NCBI RefSeq assembly: GCF_001514065.1
Contig: NZ_KQ948425.1
Location: forward strand, 89,366 to 153,365
Length of the DNA: 64,000 nt
Reading direction: 5' to 3'
Source: Streptomyces antibioticus
Lineage (GTDB): Bacteria; Actinomycetota; Actinomycetes; Streptomycetales; Streptomycetaceae
This document shows, in pieces, positions 41,901-54,000 of this stretch (its first letter is position 1; every line of letters starts with the position of its first letter). The notes beneath the pieces are model-generated. The model worked only from the letters and a program-made list of their open reading frames with translations. It did no database searches and was not told the origin of the DNA. The position numbers were made by a program, and so were the translations under genes.

Positions 41901-44900
41901 GGCGGGAACCGTCGGCTCCGTACCGACCGCGTGGCCGTCACCGTCCGCTGACCGGCCCGGCGCGTCCGTCACCCTGCCGGCCTCGCCTGAGGCCGGGCGC
42001 GGGGCAGCCGTGCCGGTCATCGGGATCCAGCACCGCTTGCGCTCGAAGGGATACGTCGGCAGCGGCACCCGGCGTCCGCTGTGCGTCGCCCAGTCGGTGT
42101 CCGCGCCACGGACCCACGCCGCGGCCGTCCGCGCCGGGTCGGCGCCGTCCGCGCGGCCGCCGCCGTCGCGCCCGGGGCGGCCCGTGAACACCCGGGCGGG
42201 GTCGGCGTGTCCGGCGGCGTACGCGGTGAGCAGGTCCACCAGCTCAGCGTTGTCGTGGGCCACCACGGCGAGCCGGTGCTCCAGGGCGCGGCGGCCGGTG
42301 CGCAGCGTGTGGGCGACATCGGCGAAGGGCAGGTCCGGGTCCTCGCTCAGGAACCGGCGCAGCCGGTCGGCCTGCACCCGCAGGGCCTCGGGCGTACGGG
42401 CGGACAGCGGGACGACCTGCGCTCCGGCGGGCCTCTCGGACGGTAGGCCGCCCTCGGGCCGGTACTCCTCCAGCACCATGTGGACATTGGCCCCGCCGAA
42501 GCCGAAGGCGCTGATCCCGGCGCGGCGCGGCGCGGTCCGTCCGGTGCGCGGGTCGAGGACCCGGGGCCACTCACGGCGTTCCCGCGCCACGTAGAAGGGG
42601 CTGTCGTCGAAGGGGATCTCCTGGTTGAGCCGCTCGGTGTGCAGCGTGGGCACGATGGTGCCGTGCCGCATCGACAGCAGCACCTTGGTGAGAGCGGCGA
42701 TGCCCGCGGCGGCTTCCAGGTGGCCGACGTTGGACTTCAGCGAGCCGACCGCGCAGAAGCCGCGCCGGTCGGTGGAGCGGCGGTAGGCCTTGGTGAGGGA
42801 GGCGATCTCGATCTGGTCGCCGAGGGTGGTTCCGGCGCCGTGCGCCTCGATGCTGGTGATGGTCTCGACGTCGACGTCGGCGCGGCGCAGCGCCTCCAGC
42901 ACCACGCGGCCCTGCGCGTCCGGACTGGGCACGGCGAAGCCGCTGGTGCGGCCGGAGTGCTGGACGGCCGAGCCGCGGATGACGCCGTAGATGTGGTCGC
43001 CGGCCGCCTCGGCCTCGGACAGCGGGCGCAGCAGCACGGCGCCGACTCCCTCGCCGGGCACATAGCCGTCGGCGCCCTCGCCGAACACCCGGCAACGCCC
43101 GTCGGTGGACAGCAGGTTGTTCTCCGCCAGCCGAAGGTATTTGAAAGGGTGCAGGGAGAGGTTGACCCCGCCGGCCAGCGCCGCCCGGCACTCGCCGCGC
43201 CGGATCGCCTCGCAGGCCAGGTGGATGGTGGTCAGCGAGGACGAGCAGGCGGTGTCCAGGGAGACACTGGGGCCGCGGAAGTCGAAGGCGTAGGAGACCC
43301 GGCTGGTGATCAGCGAGAAGGTGGAGGCAACGATCTGCGGGTTGTCGCGGGCGAGTTGCTCCAGGGCGTGCAGCTGGTAGTCGTTCCACATCACGCCCGC
43401 GAAGACGCCGACCGCGCCGCCGGTCTGCCCGACCAGTTGCTCGGGGGTGTATCCGGCGTCCTCGACGGTCTGCCAGGCGGTCTCCAGGAAGAGCCGTTCG
43501 TGCGGGTCCATCAACTCGGCCTGACGCGGGGAGATGTTGAAGAACAGCGGGTCGAAGTCCTCGACGCCGTCGAGGAATCCGCCCCACTTGCCGTGGGTCT
43601 TGCCGCTGACGTGCCGGCCGGGCGCGAACCAGGGCGTGTGGTCCCAGCGCGCGGGCGGCACCTCGCTCACGCAGTCGCGGCCGTCCCGCAGCACCTGCCA
43701 GAACTCGCGGATGTCGGCGGCGCCCGGGTAGCGGCCGGCGAGGCCCACCACGGCGATCGGCTCGTCGTGGGCGTGCGGCGCCGGTTCGGGGCGGTGTGCC
43801 GCCCGGGTCTCGGCCCGCGGGGCGGCGGGCTGCTCGGCGACCGGTTCCTGCGGGGCGGGGGTGCCGCCGGGCAACGTGTGTCCCTGGCCCCGTAGATGGG
43901 CGGCCAGGCTGTTCACGGTGGGGTACTCGAACAGCAGGGTCGGGTACAGCTCGGTGTCGAGCAGCTTCTCCAGCGATACGGCGATCGTGAGCAGGTTCAC
44001 CGAGTCCAGACCGAGGTCGTAGAAGCCCCGGTCCTGGTCCATCGGCGCGTCGCCGCTGCCGAGCGCCTCGGCCACGAGGTCGCTGATGGCCGTCTCCAGA
44101 GTGCGCTCTCCTTCCGCGGCCGGCGGGTCGGCCGGTTTCGGCGGGCGCGGCGCGGTCGGGACCTGCGCGGGGGCCGCGGCGCCCTCGGCGAGCCGGGTGA
44201 TGAGGTCGGCGCTGCGTACCCGCTTGGCGCGGAACCCGGTGATGCGGGCGACGACGCTGCCGTCCGGGTGACAGATGTGCAGGTCCGCGGTGACGGTCTC
44301 GGCGTCCAGCTCGCGCTGCTCCACCCGCGGCACGAACACCTGTGCCGCGGCGCCGAGCGGGGCGTAGGCGCGGAACGACTCGATGTAGATCGGGATGAAG
44401 GGGCGCGCGGCCTGTTCCCGCTGGCCGGGCTCGAACTGGAGGAAGGGCACCAGGGTGGAGAAGTCCAGGGTCACCGGGTGGATGTGAAAGTGGTCCAGGT
44501 ACTCCTGGGCGTCCGGGCCGAGCTGGACATCGCCGAGAGAGTAGCCGTCGCCGCGGTAGACGGTGCCGTCCACCTTCATGAAGTCCCGGTGGTGGATGTC
44601 CACTTGGCGGGCGAAGGCGTACAGCGTGTCGGCGTCGCAGATCTGGTCGGCCGCGGCCTTGAGCCGGTCGGTGTCGACGTGCCCGGCCGCCTCGGGCGCG
44701 GAAAGCCGGATCTCCGCCTGGAAGTTGGTCTCCCAGGCCTCGTCGAGCACGACTCCCGCGCTGACCGGCCTGCTGCGCACGGTCACCGGCAGCACGCCCT
44801 GCGGGGACGGGGAGTCCACGGCGATCTGGAGCTGCCGGTCCCGGTCGCCGGCGGCCACCACGGGTGCGATGAACAGGCAGCGGCGCAGTTCGGCCGCGGC

Positions 44901-45089
44901 CGGGTCCACGCCCGCATGTCGCAGGAGCCGCAGGACCAGGTCGAGGAAGAAGACGCCCGGCAGGACGGGCGTGCCGTGCACGAGGTGGCCGCGCACGATC
45001 TCGTCCTGGGCGGTGACGCTGGTGACCAGGTGTCGGCCGGCCAGTCGGTGCTGATCGGCTTCGAAGCGAGGATCAACCACGGTCGACAT
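32982..45089 (-). CDS. Trans-AT PKS B: DH-ACP / KS4-KR-ACP / KS5-ACP / KS6-MT-ACP / KS7 (middle protein)
   Basis: 4035 aa. DH ~10-300 (HLVHGTPVLP with H35; D209 in HPVTLDFSTL, lacking the usual Gln/His four residues on) and ACP (S363) complete the module begun by KS3 of PKS A. KS4 ~445-880 (C615, EAHGAGT), KR ~1095-1480 (DYTTGNRYLDAF; VED motif of B-type KRs), ACP (S1593). KS5 ~1670-2105 keeps C1843 but has N1978 for the HGTGT His and A2018 for the second His, so it is non-elongating; ACP (S2202). KS6 ~2290-2710 (C2455), C-methyltransferase ~2895-3265 (VEAGAGTGG), ACP (S3322), no KR. KS7 ~3410-3840 (C3572). The end, residues ~3990-4035 (LQDVLEALQRGELTVDEVDR), is a docking helix matching the N-terminus of PKS C. 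The start lies 3 bases after PKS A ends. Confidence 0.93.
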
Positions 45090-45092
45090 AGG

Positions 45093-48000
45093 TCAGGTCA
45101 GCTCCTCGTGGAGTTCGAGCATGGGTCGGCGCACCGCACCGGCAGGCCGGGGACGGGGTTCGGGTTCGAGCGGGCCGGCGTAGGAGGGAACGTCGGCCGG
45201 GTCCGGGGTTCGGCTGGGCCGCGGGGGCACGGCAGCCGGGCCCGGACCGGTCTGGGACGGCACAGACGGCACCGGCGGGACGGAGCCCACGGGCAGACCG
45301 GGTTCCGGTTCCAGCGCGAGCAGTGTGCGGGCCGCCGGACGCGACGCCGGCGGCGCCGGCCGGTCGAGCCAGTGCCGGGTTCGGCGGTACGGGGCGGGCG
45401 GGAGGGGTGTGCGGCGGGGGTGATACCGCTCCCGCTCCTCGGGGAGCAGTTCGCGCAGCAGCACATGGGCGTTGGTGCCACCGAACCCGAAGGCGCTCAG
45501 CCCCGCCCGTCGCACACCGCACTCCGGTGTCCAGGGCTGCGCGGTGAGGGCCGGCCGGAACGGGGAGGTGTCGAAGGCGAAGCGCGGGTTGGGCCGCTCG
45601 CAGTGCAGGGTGGGCGCGATGGTGCCGTGGACGAGCGAGAGGATCACCTTGTGCAGCCCGGCCATCCCGGCGGCCATCAGCAGATGGCCCAGGTTGGACT
45701 TCACGCTGCCGACCGCGCAGTGGCCGACCGCGTCCGTCGTGCGCCGGAAGGCGCGGGTGAGCGCTTGAAGTTCCATCGGGTCGCCGATCATGGTGCCGGT
45801 GCCGTGCGCCTCGACGTACGTCACCGTCTGCGCGCCGACTCCGGCCGCGGCCAGGGTGTCGGCGACCAGTTCCTCCTGGGCCTGGGGGTTCGGCGTGGTC
45901 AGCCCCATGGTGCGGCCGTCGTTGTTGGTCAGGCAGGCCTCGATCACCGCGTGGACGCGGTCGCCGTCGGCGAGCGCCCGGTCGAGCGGTTTGAGCAGCA
46001 CCGCCCCGACTCCCTCGCCCAGCACGATGCCGTTGGCGGCGGCGTCGAAGACGTGGCAGGCACCGTCCGGGGACAGCGCGCCGGATGCACTCAGCTTGAG
46101 GAAGGGTGTCTCGTCCAGCAGCAGATCGCCGCCGCCGACCAGCGCCGCCTCGCAGTCACCGGCGGCCAGTGCGCGCAGGGCGAGCTGAAGCGCGGTCAGC
46201 GACGAGGAGCAGGCGCTGTCCACGGTGACGTGCGGGCCCCGCAGGTCGTAGACGTGGGCGGCGTGGGCGGCGATGAAGTTCTGGTTCAGGCCGGTGACGG
46301 TGTTGCGGTGCGGGACGGCCACCCGACTGCCGTAGGTGCTGGTGCCGGATCCCATGAAGAAGGAGATCCGCCGCCCGGCGACCTCCGCGCGGGAGTAGCC
46401 GGCGTCGCGCAGCGTCTGCTCGACCGTCTCCAGCGACAGCCGCACCAGCGGGTCCACGTGGCTCGCATCGGCGGGGTCGATGCCGAAGAACTCCGGGTCG
46501 AACTCCTCGATTCCGTCCAGGAACCCGCCCCACTTGCTGATGCTGCGGCCCGGCGCGGGCTGCGGGGCCCACAGCCGCCGGTGGTCCCAGCGGGAGGCGG
46601 GCACCTCGGTGATGCCGCTGCGGCCGTCCCGCAGCAGCTGCCAGAAGTGCTCCAGGTCGGGCGCGCCGGGGTAGCGGCCCGCGGCACCGATGACGGCGAT
46701 CAGGCCGGAACGTGTCTCGCGGGCGGGCCCGGTGGCGGAGATCGCCCCGCCCGTCTGGGCGGCCACGGTCGCCCGCGGCCGCTCGGCCCCCGACTCCTCG
46801 CGCATCCAGCGGGCCGTGCCCGTGGGGTGTGCGGCGCACAGGTGGGCGGCAAGTTGGGCGCAGGTGGGGTACTCCAGCACCAGCGAGGGTGACAGCGACT
46901 CCCCGACGCGCTCTTCGAGTTGGGCCACGATGGCGGCCACCAGGATGGAGTCGACGCCGAGTCGGGTGAAGTGCGTGTCAGGGCCGATCCGCTCGGCCGG
47001 CATCAGCAGGGCGCGGGCCAGCAGTCGGGCGACGGCCTCGGCGACGGCCGGCCGCAAGGCACCGTCGGGGTCCGGCTCGGGCATGGGCGCTTCCTCAGGT
47101 CCGGGGTCGGGGTCGGGTACTGGCCATACGGCGGGGTCGACGGCGGCCGCCACGCAGTGCGAGCGGCCCGATGCCAGGGCGGCCTCCAGGAGGTCCAGGC
47201 CCTGTTCGACGGTGTGCGGGGCGAAGCCGTGCTCCGCGTACCGGGGGCCGCGCACCTCGCCCATGCCGGCGCCAGCCCAGCTTCCCCAGGCCACGGAGAG
47301 GATCCGGCCCGAGCCGGAGTGCTGGGCGGCCACGGCGTCCAGTACGGCGTTGCCGGCGGCGTAGTCGGTGAGCCCGACGGCCAGTTCCGGCAGGGCGGCC
47401 GACAGCGAGGAGTACAGGACGATCCACTCCGGTGCGTCCTCGCGCAGCTCGGTCAGCAGCGTCAGCGTCCCCTCCCCCTTGGGCTGCCAGACGGCCCGTA
47501 CGGAGTCCGGGTCCTTATGGACGAACGCAGGCGTCGCGCGGTCGACGGCCCCGGCGCAGTGCAACACTCCCCCGACGGGCCCGAGTTCCTCGCGGACTCG
47601 GTCGAGGAAGGCCCGCAGACCCACCGCGTCCGTCAACTCACCTGAGTGCAGCAGGAGTTGTACGCCCATCCGCTCCAGCTCCAGCAGTCCGGCGGCGCGT
47701 GGGTCGGAACTGCCCGCACTCCAGGCGGAGCGCGGCGGCAGCGGGCGCAGGCCAAGCAGGGCCAGCCGCCGCGCGCCGCGTTCGGCCAGTCGCCGCGCGG
47801 CGGCCATGCCGAGCCCGCCGGTGCCCCCGGTGATCAGATAGCTCCGCGACGCATCGACGCGCACCGGCGCCGACGCTGCCCGCGCCACCCGGACCAGGCG
47901 GGGCGCCAGCCGCCGGCCGCCGCTCAGCCGTACCTCGGGCTCGCCTGCGGCCAGGGCCAGTTCGGCCGCCACCAGGCCCAGCAGGGCCTCACCGTCGTCC

Positions 48001-51000
48001 GCGGACGTGTCGCAGGTGACCGTGGTGGCGGACACGTGGGAGTACTCGGCCCCGAGGGAGCGGACGAGTGCGGCCATGCGGGCGGCCAAGGGCGAGCCGG
48101 CCGCACCGGAGGTGAGGTGCAGCAGCCGCAGCGCACGGCCCTCGGCCGGCGCCACGAGGGCCTGCAACATGCCCACGCGCCCGAGTTGACCGGTCGGCGC
48201 CCGCCCTTCGGCCAGGTCGGTCAGGTCCGCCACCGCGTCGAGGCGGGGATGCAGCGAGCGCAGCCGCTGGCCCAGAGCCCGGCCCCCCGGGCCGTCGTCC
48301 GGTTCGAGTTCGTATTCGTCCCGGCCGAGCCGGGGCAGCGCGGATCGCTCCCGTACGACGATCCACTCGACCGCGTCGGTGCCGGGCAGGGCGGCGATCA
48401 CCGGCAGCGTGGTGTCGCGGCCGAGCAGGAGGACGCATACGGGACGCGATCCGGTGGGGGTGGCAAGCACGGGCTGCACGGGCTGCCAGGAACGGCTCAA
48501 CAGGGCGGGCTCGTACCGGACCAGCGTCGGGGCGGGCCCGGGGTCGCGCGCCTCCGGCAAGTGGACGTCGCTCTCCTCGCCGACGGTGCCCGCGGCACCT
48601 GGCGGGCCGTACCGCCGGCTGGTGGTGAAGGGGTACAGCGGGAACCGGACACGCCGCCCGCCCCGAGGGAACAGCAGGGACCAGTCGACGCTGCCGCCCG
48701 CCGTCCACTCGCGCACCGCCTCCGCCAGGGGGCCCGCGAGTGCGGGCTGCGTGGCCATCTCGCGCCCCGCGAGGAAGTCGGCCAGGAGGGCACGCAGTTC
48801 GGCGGTGTCGTGGCAGACCAGCGCCAGCCGCTCCGGCAGTTCGGTGCGCCCGGTGCGGGAGGTGTGGGCGAGGTCGGCCAGCGGGGTGCCGTTGTCAGCG
48901 AGGAAGTCGTACAGGCGCGCGGCGTAGGCGCGTAGCCGTTCGTCGTCGGTGGCCGACAGCGTGACGATCTGCGGGCCCTGATCGGTGGCCGGCGTGGCCG
49001 AAACGCCCTCCGGCGCCTCCTCCAGGACGGCGTGGGCGTTGGTGCCGCCGAAGCCGAACGAGCTGACGCCCGCCCGCCGGGGCTGCCGCGGTGCGCGCCG
49101 CTCCCAGGGTTCCGGGGCGGTGGCGAGCCGCAGGGTGCCGTCCGACAGGTCGATGTGCGGGTTGACCTCCTTCAGCAGGGGTGTGCCGGGCAGTGTGCGA
49201 TGGCGCAGGGCCTGCACCACGGCGATCAGCCCCGCCATGCCGGAGGCCGACTCCAGGTGGCCGATCGAGGCCTTGACCGCGCCCAGCACACAGTCGGCGG
49301 GCTCGGAGCCGGTACCGCGGAGGGCCATCCGCAGCCCTTCGATCTCTATCGGGTCGCCCAGCTCGGTGCCGGTGCCGTGCGTCTCGACGTAACCGACCGA
49401 ATGCCCGGGCACCCCGGCGTCCCGGAGCGCGGCGGTGACCACCTCGGCCTGGGCGGACGGGCGGGGCGCGGTCAGGGAGTGCGCCCGGCCGCCGTGGCCG
49501 ACGGCGATTCCACGCAGTACGGCGTGCACGGGGTCACCGTCGGCGAGGGCCCGGGCCAGCGGTTTGAGCAGCACCACCGCCACGCCCTCGCCGCGGACAT
49601 AGCCGTCGGCAGCCCGGTCGAAGGTGTGGCAGCGTCCGGTCGCGGAGAGCATCCCGGCGCCCGCCAGCGACGCGAAGTACGTGGGCGAGAGCAAGACGTT
49701 GACGCCCCCGGCCAGGGCCAGGTCGCAGTCGCCCGAGCGGAGCGCGGCGACGGCATGCCGCAGCGCCACCAGCGAGCTGGAGCACGCGGTGTCGACCGCC
49801 TCGCTCGGGCCGCGCAGGTCGAGGTGGTGGGAGACGCGGTTGGCGATGACGCTGTGCACGTTGCCGGTGGCGAGATGGGGGTGCGCGGTGTCGCCGCTGC
49901 GGGCGAGCAGTTCGGTGTAGTCGCTGAGGGTCGCCCCGGCGTAGACCCCCGTACGGGAGCCGGCCAGCGTGCGCGGATCGCGGCCGGAGTCCTCGATGGC
50001 ATGCCAGCTCGCCTGGAGGAACAGCCGCTGCTGGGGGTCCATCAGCGCGGCCTCGCGCGGCGAGATGCCGAAGAACTCCGCGTCGAAGGCGTCCACGTCG
50101 GCGAGGAACCCGCCCTGTGGGCCGGTCCCGTCCGCCCAGGCCCGCACCGGGCCGCCGACCCGCTCACCGGGCGTGTCAGCGGCGCCGTCGGTGACGCAGT
50201 CCCGTCCGGCGAGGAGGTTCGCCCAGAACGCGTCCACGTCGTCCGCTCCGGGGAAGCGCCCGGCCATGCCGATGACGGCGATGGGCTCCGCCCCGGTGCC
50301 GGCGGGCGGTTCCGGCGTGCCGTCGGGGGCAGGAGACGCCTCCGGTGGGGGCACCGGTGCGGCGGCGACCCCGTGAGCCTGCGTCAGGTGGCGGCTCAAC
50401 TCCGCGACCGTGGGGTGTTCGTAGACCGCCACCGGTGTCAGGGCGAGCCCGTAGACCTCGTTGAGCCGGTTGACCAGCCGGACCGTCTGCACCGAGTCCA
50501 TGCCTACATCCCCGAACCGGTCGTCGGCGCGGAGCGCTTGGGCGGGCAGCTTGAGCAGGGCACGCACCTCGGCGGCGACCTGCTCGTGGACCGCTTCACC
50601 GGTCGCCCGGTCCCCCGCCGCCCGCGTGTCCACGCCGGCACCGCCGAGCACGGCGCTGATCCGGGCCTGGTCGCCATGGCCGACCAGATACGCGCCGGAC
50701 TCGACCGTGAGCAGCTCGTCCAGGACGCGCAGCGCCTCTTCGGTGGCGATGGGCCGAAGTCCTGTGGTGGCTGCGGTGAGTTCGATGACGTCCTGCGGCA
50801 TGCGCATGCCTCCGTCCCGCCACAGGGGCCAGGCCGCGGAGACGGTGCGCCCGTGCCGCAAGCCGCGCCGGCGCAGCTGCTCGCGCTGTGCAGCGAAGGC
50901 GTCGAGGAAGCGGTTGGCCGCCGCGTAGTCGCACTGGCCGGCGTTGCCCGTCCAGCCGACGAAGGACGAGGTCAGCAGCAGGAAGTCCAGGTCGTCGGAG

Positions 51001-54000
51001 CTGGTGAGGCGGTCCAGGAGCAGGGTGCCGTCCGTCTTCGGCGCCAGGACCCGGTGCAGGGACGGGGCGGTCTTGCCGGCCAGGGGGGCGTCCTCCAGCA
51101 CTCCCGCCGCGTGGACGATTCCCCGCACCCCAGCGCCCAGTTCGCGGGCGCGGTCGAGGGCGGCACGCAGGGACTCCTCGTCGGTGATGTCGGCCCGCGC
51201 ATACTCGGCGCGCGTCCCGTGCCGTGCGAGGTCGGCGAGGAGCCGCTCGGTGTCGGCGGAAGCCGGCGAGCGGCCGAGGAGGACGAGGGCGTCGACGCGG
51301 TGCCGCTCGGCCAGATGCCGGGCGACGATCCGTCCCAGCCCGCCGGACCCGCCCGTGATCACGACGGCGCCCCTGCCCCCGGTGTCCTGGCGCGACGGCT
51401 GCGCGGTCACCGTCCGCACCAGCTCGGGCCGCGGTGTCCAGCGTCGTTGCCCGTCCACCCGGACCTCGCGGTCCGTGCCCAGCGCCTCGGCCAACAGACC
51501 GGACAGCGGCGGGAGTCCGGACTGGGCGACCTCGATCCGGCCCAGCCGCAACCGCACCCCTTCCAGGGCCAGGGACCGGCCCAGCGCGTCCAGCGCGACC
51601 ACGGCCGGCTCACCCGGCCGGCACACGAGGGCGCAGTCGACCGGGCGCCCGGTCCGCGCCGACCAGCGGGCGAGGGCGAGCGGCAGCTCGACCGCCGCCT
51701 CCAGCGACAGCGGCGGACCGCCGAACTGACGCACATCCAGTACGACGATCCGGTCCGCACCGGAGTCCAGGAGCCCCGGCACCGCGTCCGCGTCCGTCGC
51801 GCGCAGTACCCGCACGCCGGCCGGCAGCGCACCGGGAGCGGAACCCGGCACCTCGGCGCCGACCGCCACCACCAGCAGCCCGACGTCGACGGCCAGGACG
51901 GGCGCGGCACCGGCGAGAACCCACGCCGAGCGGTAGAGCACCGTCTCGTACCCGGGCCCGGTGTCCGTCCCCGCCGTGACCGGCCCGGCCGCCTCGCCGC
52001 CGGGCGACGGCACCGCCGCGGGCCGCCCCTCGTCGCTCGCGCTCACCCCGCCCGGCAGCAGCGATGCCGTGAGGCGGTCAGGCAGCCAGTGCCGTACGGG
52101 TGCGAAGCGCGTCGGGGGAAGCGGTATGCGGCGGCTTCCGGGCTCCGCGAGGTCGGCCCAGGGCAGCTCCGCGCCGTGCACCCACAGTCGGGCGGCCTGG
52201 GTCAGGTCCCCGGCGCGCATCCGTTCCCGCAGGAAGGCCGTGCCCTGCGGGCCCGCGCCGAACAGGTCGCCGAGCCCGGGCTGTCCGCCGAGCCGCCCGC
52301 TCACCAGGCCGGGCACGTCCTCGGGGTGCCCGGCGGCGATGCGTTCGAGCGCGGCGTGCAAGCGGGGGCGGTCCGCGGCGGGGAAGGCGATCCGTACGTC
52401 CCGTCCGGGCCGGCCGACCTGGAGGGTGAAGGCAATGTCGGCGAGACGGTGGTCCGGGGCGTCCAGGAGAGCGGCGCGCAGCCGGCCCGCGTAGTCCCGT
52501 ACGTCCGCCTCGTCCTGGCCGGAGAGTACGACGAGACAGGGCCCGGCGGGGTGATCCGCGCTGTCGGCAGGCGGCGTCGGGGCCTCCTCCACCACCAGGT
52601 GGACGTTGACGCCGCCGGCGCCGAACGAGCTGAGTCCGGCCCGGAGCGGACCGCCGCGGGCCTGCCACGGCTCGGCGGTGCGCTGGATGAGGAAGGGGGT
52701 GCGGGCGAGGTCGAGGCGTGGGTTGACCGGGTCCGCGTGCAGCGTCGGTGCCAGCGTGCGGTGACGCAACTGGAGCAGCACCTTGGTGAGGCCTGCCACC
52801 GCCGCGGCGGACTCCAGATGGCCGATGTTGCTCTTGATGCTTCCGATGCCGCACCGGGCATCGGCCTCCGTCTGCGCGCCGAACGCCTCGGTCAGGGCGC
52901 GCACTTCGATGGGATCGCCGAGCGCGGTACCGGAGCCGTGGGCCTCGACGTAGCCGATGGAACCGGGCTCGACACCCGCGGCGCGGTGCGCACGGAGCAC
53001 CAACTCGGCCTGGGCCGTGGGGCTGGGCACGGTGAATCCGTTGGTCCGCCCGTCGGAGCCCGCGACGGCGGCGCGAATCACGCCGTGCACGTGATCGCCG
53101 GCGGCCAGCGCCCGGTCGAGCCGCTTGAGCACCACGGCGCCGACGCCCTCGCCGAGCACGAAACCGTCAGCCCCCGCGCCGAAGGCCTGGCAGCGGCCGC
53201 TTCGGGAGAGCATGCCCATCTGCGCGTACTGCACGTGCCGCGCCGGGTGCAGCACCAGGTTGACGCCACCGGCCACGGCCGCGCCGACCTCACCGCGCCG
53301 TACCGCGCCGCAGGCCAGTTCCAAGGCGGTGCCGGAGGCGGAGCAGGCGGTGTCCACGGTGAGGCTCGGGCCGGTGAAGTCGAAGAGGTAACTGACCCGG
53401 TTGGCGATCTGGTAGCCCTCGGCCCACGGATAGGGGCTGTCCCCGGTGAGCGCGCCCACGGAGCTGAACAGGCCGTAGTCGTTGGCCATCGCGCCCACGT
53501 ACACCCCGGTGTCGCGGCCGATGCCGGCGGGTGTGTAGCCCGCGTGCTGGAGTGCCTGGTGGGCGGTTTCCAGGAACAACCGCTGGCGGGGGTCCATCAG
53601 TTCGGCCTCGGCGGGAGAGATGCCGAAGAAGAGGGAGTCGAACTCGTCGACGCCGTCGATGAGGGCCGCCCACCGCGAGTAGGTACGGCCGGGGCCGCCG
53701 TCCGGGTCGTGCAGGGCGTCGTGGTACCAGCGCTCGGCCGGCACCTCACCGACGCAGTCCCGTCCGGCAAGCAGGTTGTCCCACAGCTCGTCGATGTCAC
53801 GGGCGCCGGGATAGCGTCCCGCCAGGCCGATGACGGCGACCGCGTCCTGGGCGTCGCGCGGTGGCGTCGCGCGCGCCGCGACGGGCGTGGTCCGCGGGGC
53901 GTCGGGGCCGGGAGCGGAGTGTTCCCCGGCGGCCCGGGTCTCGTCGACGGTGGCGGGGTGTTCCCGGGCGGCCAGGGTGTCGGCCAGGGCGCCGAGCGTG

